From JBBSBY01 sp038205805 (GTDB taxonomy: Bacteria; Desulfobacterota; Desulfomonilia; Desulfomonilales; Desulfomonilaceae): a stretch of 64,000 nucleotides of DNA. The notes beneath the pieces are model-generated. The model was not told where the DNA came from. It saw nothing but the letters and a program-made list of their open reading frames with translations, and did not search any database. The stretch's first letter is position 1. The number at the start of each line of letters is the position of its first letter. The stretch is taken from NCBI GenBank assembly GCA_038205805.1, contig JBBRBO010000003.1, forward strand, positions 1-64,000, given 5' to 3'. Positions 34,924 through 43,160 of the stretch are shown here, piece after piece. The translations under genes and the position numbers were made by a program.

Positions 34924-35727
34924 ATGTCTCAGACACTTGAAACCAATTTTCAAAACCCCAGCACTCCCTTGGAAGAGGAGATAGCCGCTCTCGGCCCCTG
35001 GTTCCACAATCTTCACTTGCCGGACAGCTCGCAGACTGCGCCGCACCATCCGCTTGGAGACTTCCCCAGCTTCAAGTGGAAAGAAATTGCGGGATTTTTC
35101 CCTGCTGATCTCACTGGCAAGCGTGTGCTGGATATAGGCTGTAACGCCGGCTTTTACACGTTCGAGTTGGCCAAACGGGGCGCTCTAGCCTCGGGCATCG
35201 ACGTGGACGAGCACTACCTGCATCAGGCCGGATGGGCGGCCAAGCAATTCGGGCTTGAGCACAAAGTTCAGTTCCGGCGTATGCAAGTCTACGATCTGGC
35301 TCCCGAAGCTGAACAATACGATTACGCACTTTTTATGGGTGTTTTTTACCATTTGCGGCATCCTTTGTTGGCCTTGGACATTGTCGCTCGTTTGTTTAAG
35401 GAGTTCATGGTTTTTCAGACCATGACCATGCCCGGTCTGGAAGAACTGGACTGCGCGCCGGACTTGAAAATAGACGAGCGGGACGCGATGCTGCAACCCG
35501 GTTGGCCCAAAATGGCCTTTATCGAACAGATGTTGGAGGGTGATCCCACAAACTGGTGGGCTCCGAATCACGCCGCTGTTGAGGCTATGCTTCGTTCGTC
35601 GGGACTTACGGTCACGGCGCGGCCGGCTCACGAGATTTACGTGTGTTCGCGGAACGACCAACCTGTGATTCGCGGTGAAGAGCTTGCCGCTCTGCGAGGG
35701 CTCAAGGTTCTGCCGTCGAGGAAATAG
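34924..35727 (+). CDS. SAM-dependent methyltransferase, TIGR04290-like
   Basis: A 267-residue class I methyltransferase. The SAM site is VLDIGCNAGFYTFELAKRGA, followed by ASGIDVDEHYL (acidic end of strand 2) and YDYALFMGVFYHLRHPLLAL (post-II region). The overall pattern, including the N-terminal LGPWFHNLHLPD and the C-terminal NWWAPNHAAVEAMLRSSG, matches a CmoB-related family I know as TIGR04290, typically next to the glycosidase and glycosyltransferase genes that follow here. It is probably not tRNA-directed but modifies a glycan or small molecule in this cluster; that is inference. It opens the 34.9-41.2 kb plus-strand group. Confidence 0.82.
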   Translation: MSQTLETNFQNPSTPLEEEIAALGPWFHNLHLPDSSQTAPHHPLGDFPSFKWKEIAGFFPADLTGKRVLDIGCNAGFYTFELAKRGALASGIDVDEHYLHQAGWAAKQFGLEHKVQFRRMQVYDLAPEAEQYDYALFMGVFYHLRHPLLALDIVARLFKEFMVFQTMTMPGLEELDCAPDLKIDERDAMLQPGWPKMAFIEQMLEGDPTNWWAPNHAAVEAMLRSSGLTVTARPAHEIYVCSRNDQPVIRGEELAALRGLKVLPSRK

Positions 35728-35825
35728 ACGCCCGCAAAGTATAGGATGCGCATAAGATTTCTTCGCCGACGCATCCGTTCATATCATGTTCTACGGACAG
35801 CCGACTGAAGACCCGAGTTGTTCTT

Positions 35826-36701
35826 ATGATAGAAGCCGTTAAATTTTGGAATGAACCCAATAATCTTTCCCACTGGGATTTCGAGATGGACCCGGAATGG
35901 AAAGAGTACGCTCACATGACCAGGCTGGCCGCCCAAGCGGTGCGCGCCGAGAAACCGAACCTCACGCTGGTGCTCGGGGGGATTTCCCCCATTGATCCGA
36001 ATTTTATTCACCTTATGCAGACGCACGGGACCCTTGATTGTCTAGATGCTGTGGCGGTTCACGGCTTTCCTCTGGACTGGAATCTCTGGAATATCAACGA
36101 ATGGCCGGCAAAACTTGCCGAGATCCGAACCGTATCGGACAAACCCATATGGGTGACCGAGGTGGGTGTTTCCACCTTCGGCGCCGACGAAGTGCAGGTT
36201 TTTGGGCTTCAGCGCACGCAGGACTTGCTCTTGCCTATCAATGATCGTGTCTACTGGTACAGTTTGCTGGATCTTCCGCCCACTTGGGACGCCACCACTC
36301 GTCACAAGGAGAGCGAAGGCAGTTCCTATTACCGCCATTTCTACATGGGACTGATCCGAGCCGACGACACACCCAAGCCCTCTATCGATGCGTTTAACCC
36401 GGAAATGGGGATATGCCAGTGGGTGCACTTTGAAGACCACCGCCTGGACTCTATGCTCAAGTGGCTGCGTTGCCTGGGCGTCAAGAAGTTAAGAACCGGC
36501 GTCAGTTGGGCGGATTGGCTCAGGCCGAATGCGCTTCCCTGGTTCGACAAGCAGATGAAGGCGCTGGAAGAGTTCGACACCACGCTGACGTTGTGTTTTA
36601 CACCGGCTTCGCGCGGACGTCGGCCGGACCATACAAGTCCACCTCTCGTTCCGGAGGAATTCGCCGATTTCGCTGTGGAGGTGATAAAGCGCTACGCTTG
36701 A
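35826..36701 (+). CDS. Beta-xylosidase-like glycosidase with permuted TIM barrel
   Basis: A 291-residue glycoside-hydrolase clan A-like protein. The acid/base motif FWNEPNN lies only ten residues from the start (Glu10) and the likely nucleophile is in WVTEVGVSTFG. In ordinary barrels a segment of the type LGVKKLRTGVSWADWLRP and LTLCFTPASRGRRPDHTSPP comes before the acid/base; here it is at the C-terminus (about 205-291). This suggests a circular permutation. There is no alternative upstream start: only a stop and no ATG, GTG or TTG precede it. I recall small rhizobial homologues with the same order beside TIGR04290 genes, so it may be a family trait. No signal peptide; substrate unknown. Confidence 0.72.
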   Translation: MIEAVKFWNEPNNLSHWDFEMDPEWKEYAHMTRLAAQAVRAEKPNLTLVLGGISPIDPNFIHLMQTHGTLDCLDAVAVHGFPLDWNLWNINEWPAKLAEIRTVSDKPIWVTEVGVSTFGADEVQVFGLQRTQDLLLPINDRVYWYSLLDLPPTWDATTRHKESEGSSYYRHFYMGLIRADDTPKPSIDAFNPEMGICQWVHFEDHRLDSMLKWLRCLGVKKLRTGVSWADWLRPNALPWFDKQMKALEEFDTTLTLCFTPASRGRRPDHTSPPLVPEEFADFAVEVIKRYA

Positions 36702-36875
36702 ACGTGACATCGACGTATGACCCAACAGCCCAGAGCTTGGACGAACATCTACTTGTTGGAACATGTATGCTCTGCCGCATGTCCTAACGTTCTGCTGAAA
36801 TGCTTTTGGAGAGCAACCAACCGCTCGTGGGTGGTCAGTTGTCGCCGACCCCGGTGAACGGTTCAGAGAAATAGT

Positions 36876-37986
36876 ATGAAAATAGTAATTTTTGGTCTTA
36901 CAATCACATCCTCCTGGGGAAACGGGCATGCCACTATCTGGCGTGGGTTGTGCCGAGCCTTGGCGGACCTGGGAAATTCCATCTTCTTCTTCGAGAAAGA
37001 CGTTCCATACTACGCTGCCCACCGGGATCTCGTTGAAATACCAGGAGTTGACGTAACACTCTACGACGCCTGGGGGACCATCCAAGAAACGGCCCAAGCC
37101 CATGTTCACTCATCCGACGCTACAATTGTAACCTCCTAATTACCCGGATGCAGTGGCCGCCACGGATCTCCTTAGACAAGTTCACGGTCCTCTTAAGGTC
37201 TTTTACGATATGGACGCCCCGGTGACGCTGAGCCGTTTGGCCAAGGGAGAACACGTCGCATACGTGCCGGTTGACGGGTATGCCTCCTACGATCTCACCC
37301 TGAGCTACACGGGAGGCATAGCGCTTGATCTCCTCAAAGAGCGGCTGGGAGCAAAACATACGGCGCCTCTCTATGGGTGTGTTGATCCGCACACGCACGC
37401 ACCGACTCGCCCGGAAGCGCAATACGGAGCCTTGTTGTCCCACTTGGGCGCTTATGCCGAGGACCGACGAGACGTTCTCCACGATTTGTTTCTTGAGCCG
37501 GCGAGTCGCATGGCGGAAGAGACTTTTCTCATCGGCGGTTCGCTGTATCCCGAAGATTTCCCCCGGCTTCCCAATATCCGTTTCGCGCGACATGTGCCGC
37601 CGTCCGAGCATCGAAGGTTCTTCAGTTCATCACGTTTCACGCTGAACATCACAAGGGGAGCTATGGCGGAAATGGGCTATTGTCCTTCAGGGCGTATTTT
37701 CGAGGCTGCGGCTTGCGGCGCTCCGATCATCAGCGACTCGTGGGCGGGTTTAGAGATGTTTCTCGAACCGGGCAAGGAAATCATTCTCGCTTGCAACGCC
37801 GACGAGGTCATACGTGCGCTGCGCATGCCCGAGGACAAGCGGCGTTCCTTGGTGGAAGCCGCCAAGGAACGTGTCTTGGCGGAACACACGGCGTATCACC
37901 GCGCCCTTGCGTTAGAGAGCTTACTCGGATCGTCGCTGACAAGTCGTGGAGCATACGCCGGCGCCTCCGTAAGGCCTGGGAGCTAA
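36876..37986 (+). pseudogene. CgeB-like glycosyltransferase gene with a frameshift
   Basis: Two consecutive frames make one protein. The first, 36876-37139 (87 residues, MKIVIFGLTITSSWGNGHAT to SDATIVTS), stops at a TAA. The second continues from about 37144 in the +1 frame as YPDAVAATDLLRQVHGP and runs to 37986. An extra base in the run TCCTAATTACCCG (37134-37146) explains the break; without it the product reads IVTSYYPDAVAATD. The C-terminal part has PSEHRRFFSSSRFTLNIT and SGRIFEAAACGAPIISD, the CgeB/GT-B pattern. Both halves are otherwise intact, so this is a recent mutation, a sequencing error or programmed frameshifting. The gene sits between the glycosidase and a nucleotidyltransferase. 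Confidence 0.78.
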
Positions 37987-37989
37987 ACC

Positions 37990-38739
37990 ATGTGGGGAAT
38001 TATTCCGGCCGCGGGACACGGCAGTAGAATACAACCGCTGGCGTTCTCAAAGGAATTACTCCCTGTAGGCAGCAGGTTCGAAGGGGGTGTGGAAAGACCC
38101 CGCGCCGTAAGCGAACACCTGGTGAACCGCATGCTCCTGGCCGGCGCGGACAAGATATGTTTTGTGATCTCTCCGCGAAAAAGCGACATCATGCAGTATT
38201 ATGGGTCAGGGCTCGGCAGCGCGCATTTTTGCTATACGGTGCAACAGCAACCTACTGGCCTATGCGCGGCGATTTTCACGGCATTGCCGCTGATTCCTCC
38301 CGACGAATCGACGCTGGTGGGAATGCCGGATACTGTCTGGTTCCCGGAGGATGGTTTCCGCAGCTTGCCGGATGATTGCTTGGCATTTCTGTTATTCCCG
38401 GTGGATCAGCCGGAACTGTTCGATGCAGTGATTTTGGATGACGAAAGTAACATCCGTGAAATGCTGGTGAAAACACCCTATTCGCCGACGAAATGGGTGT
38501 GGGGAGCCTTTAAGGCGCCGGGTCGTGTTCTGTATGAGTTGCGCGACCTATGGCTGGCCCGCGAGGAGCAGGATGAATATATCGGCAGCCTTGTGAATGC
38601 TTATATACGCAACGGAGGCAAGGCGGTCGGTGTGCGATATGGTGAATCGTATGTAGACGTGGGTACGCTGAACGGGTACAGAAAAGCCATTCGGTCACTT
38701 GATAGTCACGTGAGTCCCTTACTGGCCGTGGTGGATTAG
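37990..38739 (+). CDS. Sugar nucleotidyltransferase
   Basis: A 249-residue Rossmann-fold nucleotidyltransferase of the glucose-1-phosphate thymidylyl/uridylyl type. The N-terminal signature is IIPAAGHGSRIQPLAFSKEL with LLPVG, a slightly altered GxGxR-x-x-P-x(5)-K loop. Then come QQQPTGLCAAIFTALPLI (nucleotide pocket), the metal Asp in GMPDTVWFP and the C-terminal ESYVDVGTLNGY. It starts 3 bases after the CgeB-like gene, indicating an operon, and would make a nucleotide sugar for that glycosyltransferase. Confidence 0.87.
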   Translation: MWGIIPAAGHGSRIQPLAFSKELLPVGSRFEGGVERPRAVSEHLVNRMLLAGADKICFVISPRKSDIMQYYGSGLGSAHFCYTVQQQPTGLCAAIFTALPLIPPDESTLVGMPDTVWFPEDGFRSLPDDCLAFLLFPVDQPELFDAVILDDESNIREMLVKTPYSPTKWVWGAFKAPGRVLYELRDLWLAREEQDEYIGSLVNAYIRNGGKAVGVRYGESYVDVGTLNGYRKAIRSLDSHVSPLLAVVD

Positions 38740-38788
38740 GCCGCGGCGCAAAGATGCACTTCGTATTGCCTTGGGAGAGCGCTGGTTC

Positions 38789-39391
38789 ATGACGCAATTC
38801 CTCCTGATTCGACACGGAAACACCACCGCAGGGGAATCCATTCCCGGCCGCTCACCCGGCGTATATCTCAGTGAGCATGGTGTCGGCCAGGTTCAGCGTC
38901 TTGCAGAGCGGTTAGCCGGCATTCCCATTGATCTCATCTGCGCAAGTCCCCTGGAGCGAACCAGGCAGACCGCGGAAATCATTGCTGAAAAACTGGGACA
39001 ACAGGTCGAGTTTATCGACGACCTCATCGAAATCGAATTCGGGGACTGGACCAATCACACGTTCAGCGAGTTGGAAGGAGACATGAAGTGGACCCACTGG
39101 CATTCGTTCCGCACCGGGACCCGAATTCCGAACGGCGAAATGATGATCGAGGTTCAGGCCCGTATGGCGGCTCAGGTAGAAAAACTCAGGCGCCGTATAC
39201 CTGACGGCACGATAGCCCTCATCAGTCATGGGGATCCCATACGTTCGCTCATTTGCCACTACGCCGGCTTGCCCATAGACTACATGCTGCGCGTCCGCAT
39301 GGACACAGCGTCTCTAACCGTTCTGCACTTAGGCGAGTTTTGGGCGGAATTCGCGTGCATCAACGTCACTGAGGAATTACCGTTCAAGTAA
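38789..39391 (+). CDS. Histidine phosphatase superfamily protein
   Basis: A 200-residue phosphoglycerate-mutase-like phosphatase. The phosphohistidine loop is FLLIRHGNT (His9), with conserved Arg in SPLERTRQTAE and the second catalytic His in LISHGDPIRSL. I chose the ATG at 38789; the frame is open from a TTG 18 bases upstream. The place directly after a nucleotidyltransferase suggests it dephosphorylates a sugar or cofactor intermediate of the cluster. Specificity cannot be read. Confidence 0.86.
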   Translation: MTQFLLIRHGNTTAGESIPGRSPGVYLSEHGVGQVQRLAERLAGIPIDLICASPLERTRQTAEIIAEKLGQQVEFIDDLIEIEFGDWTNHTFSELEGDMKWTHWHSFRTGTRIPNGEMMIEVQARMAAQVEKLRRRIPDGTIALISHGDPIRSLICHYAGLPIDYMLRVRMDTASLTVLHLGEFWAEFACINVTEELPFK

Positions 39392-39449
39392 GCGTCCGGC
39401 CGCTTATTCCGCCGCAGAGCGTACTTACCTCAAGTGGAGGCACAGCGAC

Positions 39450-41216
39450 ATGCTGGTTTACGGGGACTCTATTACGGCCACAACCGTCCGTAATTGCATG
39501 TCCGAGCTCTTTGCCGTCTGCGAAAGTATTGCAAACACCCGGTGTCAAGATCACGAAGTAATCACTGAGTTACTCATCGAGCACGGCGAGTTCGAAAGCG
39601 CCCTTACCGACGACCTGTCTCCCGAACGCGACGAATGGACGCCTACCATCGCAGCTCTGAAAACCGCCGGAGTCCTAACTGGAGACATTGCGGTTTGTTC
39701 TCACCAAGAGCTTTTCTCTGAAGCCCACGCTGCTCTTACGACGTATGAACGTGAGCTGCGTAATTTGGCGCTCATCCTCCCCGATAAGCCCCTGAAAACC
39801 AAAACACCGGAAGGATATGCTTTCTACGCCCTCTATCCGGAAATGTATCTGCAAGCGGCGGTAACATTTTACGAGAACCGCGCACCCGCAAGAGTAATCT
39901 GCATAGGAATCCGAAGCATCGGGACTAGTTTGTCCTCCATTGTGACCGCCGCTTTGCGACGCATCGGAATTTGCGTGGAAGCATATACCGTACGACCTAG
40001 AGGCGATTGCTTCGATAGACGAATAGTACTATCTCGGGAACTAAGCGCATGCCTGACTAGGGAACTAGACGCCCATTATCTCGTGGCGGATGAAGGCCCC
40101 GGCTTGAGTGGATCATCTTTCTGCAGCGTTGCTCGGATGCTTTCGGAATACGGGGTTACCGATGATCGTATTGTCTTCATACCGAGTTGGATTCCCGATG
40201 TGGGCTCTTTAAGGTCCGAGCACGCGCGCAAGGTGTGGCCGCTACACGAGAAGTATGTATGCGGATTCGAAGAGCTTTGGTTTGCGCAGGGCCGCAAAGC
40301 GAAGCTATTCCCCAGCCCCGGCATGCGAGACCTCTCTGCCGGGAGGTGGCGCAGCCTGTTGTATGAACCGCGCCGGGAACAACCGGCCGTCTACCCCTAC
40401 ACGGAACGCCGCAAGTACCTGTATTCACCACCTCATTCCGAGGGCAAGGACGCGCTCTCGCGTGATTCGGGTATCTTCTGGAAATTTGCGGGGCTCGGTA
40501 AACACGGTAAGGCAACCTACCGCCGCGCCGAGGTGCTTCACCAATTGGGCTTCGGACCGGAGCCGCTGCGATTAACGCGAGGATTCATTGCCTATCGCTT
40601 TGGACATGGCCGGCCATTAGCCGCTAGTGAACGGTCACCCGAGTTTCTTCATTTCGCGGCACGCTACATTATCGCAGTTGAACGAGAATTTCCCGCCCCT
40701 GCGAGCCGTTCCTGGGACGAAATGCTGGAGATGGTGCGGGCAAACACAGCAGAGGGACTCGGCGCCGACTGGGCGAATCGAATCCTCCGTCGAGCAGACA
40801 CTCTGCAGGAGCGCTATTCATCCACAGCCACAGCCGTTGACGGTCGCATGCAGCCCTGGGAATGGCTCCGCACGGCCTTCGGCTTCATCAAGACCGACGC
40901 CACGGACCACCACAACGACCACTTTTTCCCCGGTCGGCAACACATAGCCTGGGATGTGACCGGTTTCATGGTTGAGTTTCGCTTCACCCCCGACGAGCGA
41001 AAGAACTTTCTGGAGCGATATTTCTCGGCCGGAGGCAAGAGCGACGTGCGCGCTAGGCTGCCGTTCTACACAATAGCGTACCTGGCGTTTCGCCTTGGTT
41101 ACTGCGTTTTCGCAGCAGAGACTCTGGGTGACACACAGGATGGCCGCGGATTCCTCAGCCTAGCGGAATACTACGGCGGCGCCCTTAAAACGGCAATACT
41201 GGACCTCGACAAGTGA
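39450..41216 (+). CDS. Phosphoribosyltransferase-like / kinase-like fusion protein
   Basis: A 588-residue protein I do not recognise as a named family. Residues 1-140 are helical without a known domain. Residues 149-227 look like a type I phosphoribosyltransferase: VICIGIRSIGTSLSSIV, then the PRPP-loop-like HYLVADEGPGLSGSSF. Residues 340-515 look like an aminoglycoside-phosphotransferase-type kinase: FWKFAGLGKHGKATYRRAEV with Lys345, GFIKTDATDHHNDHFFPG as catalytic loop and HIAWDVTGFMVEF as the metal-binding segment. An AGGCACAG stretch lies before the ATG. It ends the 34.9-41.2 kb cluster and may make or salvage a ribosyl or sugar-phosphate precursor; this is inference from the domain outlines only. 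Confidence 0.7.
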   Translation: MLVYGDSITATTVRNCMSELFAVCESIANTRCQDHEVITELLIEHGEFESALTDDLSPERDEWTPTIAALKTAGVLTGDIAVCSHQELFSEAHAALTTYERELRNLALILPDKPLKTKTPEGYAFYALYPEMYLQAAVTFYENRAPARVICIGIRSIGTSLSSIVTAALRRIGICVEAYTVRPRGDCFDRRIVLSRELSACLTRELDAHYLVADEGPGLSGSSFCSVARMLSEYGVTDDRIVFIPSWIPDVGSLRSEHARKVWPLHEKYVCGFEELWFAQGRKAKLFPSPGMRDLSAGRWRSLLYEPRREQPAVYPYTERRKYLYSPPHSEGKDALSRDSGIFWKFAGLGKHGKATYRRAEVLHQLGFGPEPLRLTRGFIAYRFGHGRPLAASERSPEFLHFAARYIIAVEREFPAPASRSWDEMLEMVRANTAEGLGADWANRILRRADTLQERYSSTATAVDGRMQPWEWLRTAFGFIKTDATDHHNDHFFPGRQHIAWDVTGFMVEFRFTPDERKNFLERYFSAGGKSDVRARLPFYTIAYLAFRLGYCVFAAETLGDTQDGRGFLSLAEYYGGALKTAILDLDK

Positions 41217-41387
41217 ACGCCGGCCTTGCCCTAGTAAGACGCATGAAGAAAACACAAGGATAGACCTATCTAGTTCGACCGACTTTATTCATCGAGGCGC
41301 TGCGGTCCGTGACGAGTATCAACTCAAGCATGGCATGGATCATGAGTGGCACGGGCTCTCCTTGGTGAGGGTTTTCGGCTGGGTTTC

Positions 41388-42929
41388 TTATTGCGAGAAC
41401 CGCTTCCAGCTTCGCTTGTAGTATTCCATGATGATTTGGTTGTCCAAACGATTCGGCTGTATTTCTTTGCTTGTGCGCAAATCCTTCGGGAAAAGGAACA
41501 GCGTCGGCAAGAGATCCTGAGACAGGAACTTGAGGGGAATAGCTGAATCCAATCTGAGACTCGCCGGATCAAACGGCCGGCGCGAGGCCAGTATGAAGCC
41601 CCAATCCCCAAACGACGGCACATGCGCATGGTAGGGATACACGTACAAACCCCCCTCCGGACCTACTCTCGCCGTCTCCAGCGTCTTGGCGATACACCAG
41701 AACGCATCGGGCGCATAAAAGGGACTGGTAGCCTGGGTTGCAATAACCCCGTACTTGCTCAGTCTCTTGGCTACAAGGGAGTAAAACGATGTGGAATAAA
41801 GTCGCGCCAGCGACAGGTTATTCGGGTCCGGTAAGTCGATGAAAATCACATCCCAAAACTCCGTGGAGTTTTCCAGAAACTTGCCTGCGTCCTGCACATG
41901 CACGGTAAGGCGGCTATCCGAAAGCGCCCTGCGCGACAGATCGGCCAACGCGGAATGGTTGGTGAAGAGATCAATCATATCCCCGTCAAGGTCCACCAAA
42001 TCGATGCGCTGAATTCGCGGATATTTCAGGACCTCCCTTGCGGTTAAGCCGTCGCCGCCGCCGAGAATCAGGGCTCGCACAGCTCCCGGCGCAGCGGCCA
42101 TGGCAGGATGGACCAGAGCTTCATGATACCGATGCTCGTCAATGCTGGAAAACTGGAGATGCCCATCGAGAAACAGGCGAATATCGTCACGCCATCTGGT
42201 AACGACAATACGCTGATAAGGCGTCTGTTTCGCAAAAACAATCCTATCCTGATAAAGAAACGTCTCCACCATTCCGGTGAACACTCCCGAAGCGGCAAGA
42301 CCCGCAACCAAAACCACGGCTGAAACCACCGCAGCGGGTAATAGTCGATTGCGCGCCTTCAGGACTGGTCGCAAAATTTTCACACCGAGCAACGCCACCG
42401 CTATGTTCAGCAATCCGCAGATGAGGGATGTCCGCAGCAAACCCACGTATGGGACCAAGATCAAGGGAAAGGCCACGGAAGCGATAAGCGCGCCCATGTA
42501 GTCCAACGCAAGCACATTTGAGACGGTTATGCGCAATGCGTTTTCGTCCTTCAGCAGTCGAATGAGCAAGGGGATTTCCATGCCCACGAGCGTTCCGGTG
42601 ATCGTCAGTACCATCACCAGGACGGGCCAATACGCAAGCGACAACGCAAAAGACGTCAGCAGGAGCGGCGCGGATAATCCACCAACCAACCCTATAGCTA
42701 TTTGAATAGCAATGAACGCGTCGGCCGCGTCGTCGGGTAAGTAGCGAGTGAGATAAGAACCCAAACCCATCGCCGTCAAAAAGATACCGATGACAAGCGA
42801 AAATTGGGTCACGGAACCGCCGAGCAGGTAGCTGGAGAGCGCAGCGGCTACAAGTTCGTAAATCAGACCGCAAACCGCGACTGTGAAGACCGACCCAAGG
42901 AGGTAAACTCCGGAAAACGAGGGGTTCAC
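41388..42929 (-). CDS. Spermidine-synthase-like protein with membrane domain
   Basis: A 513-residue protein. About seven hydrophobic helices occupy residues 8-215. A cytoplasmic spermidine-synthase-type domain follows: ALILGGGDGLTAREVLKYP, LVDLDGDMIDL, the catalytic-region Asp in VQDAGKFL and VIFIDLPDPNNLSLARLYS, and TQATSPFYAPDAFW. The start is a GTG 3 bases after the stop of the small protein gene. With the DUF4178 protein and the small secreted protein it forms a minus-strand operon; I have seen similar sets with polyamine genes. Whether it makes a polyamine or uses decarboxylated SAM otherwise is not known. Confidence 0.85.
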   Translation of the reverse strand: MNPSFSGVYLLGSVFTVAVCGLIYELVAAALSSYLLGGSVTQFSLVIGIFLTAMGLGSYLTRYLPDDAADAFIAIQIAIGLVGGLSAPLLLTSFALSLAYWPVLVMVLTITGTLVGMEIPLLIRLLKDENALRITVSNVLALDYMGALIASVAFPLILVPYVGLLRTSLICGLLNIAVALLGVKILRPVLKARNRLLPAAVVSAVVLVAGLAASGVFTGMVETFLYQDRIVFAKQTPYQRIVVTRWRDDIRLFLDGHLQFSSIDEHRYHEALVHPAMAAAPGAVRALILGGGDGLTAREVLKYPRIQRIDLVDLDGDMIDLFTNHSALADLSRRALSDSRLTVHVQDAGKFLENSTEFWDVIFIDLPDPNNLSLARLYSTSFYSLVAKRLSKYGVIATQATSPFYAPDAFWCIAKTLETARVGPEGGLYVYPYHAHVPSFGDWGFILASRRPFDPASLRLDSAIPLKFLSQDLLPTLFLFPKDLRTSKEIQPNRLDNQIIMEYYKRSWKRFSQ

Positions 42930-42932
42930 GAC

Positions 42933-43136
42933 TTACTTACCAGAGGAATATCCCCCGCCCGTATGGGTGCGACCGTAGAAAAGATAAGGTGTGTGCCGAT
43001 ACCTTGAACCCTCGCGCACGCTCACGGGCTTCTTTATGGGGTTGGTGAGAAACCAGCCGTAACAGGCCCCACCGTACGCTGTGACGGTGACACCCAGCAG
43101 AAACACACAAACGATGGTCTTGAAAACTGTTACCAT
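42933..43136 (-). CDS. Small membrane or exported protein of the DUF4178/spermidine-synthase operon
   Basis: A 67-residue protein with one N-terminal hydrophobic segment (VFKTIVCVFLLGVTVTAYGG) and a polar tail ending YLFYGRTHTGGGYSSGK, glycine-rich and aromatic. A good ribosome site (AGGAAAGA) precedes the ATG. It lies between the DUF4178 gene (24 bases upstream) and the spermidine-synthase-like gene (3 bases downstream), so it belongs to the operon. Function unknown. Confidence 0.72.
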   Translation of the reverse strand: MVTVFKTIVCVFLLGVTVTAYGGACYGWFLTNPIKKPVSVREGSRYRHTPYLFYGRTHTGGGYSSGK

Positions 43137-43160
43137 ATTCTTTCCTAAATGGCAGGCCGC

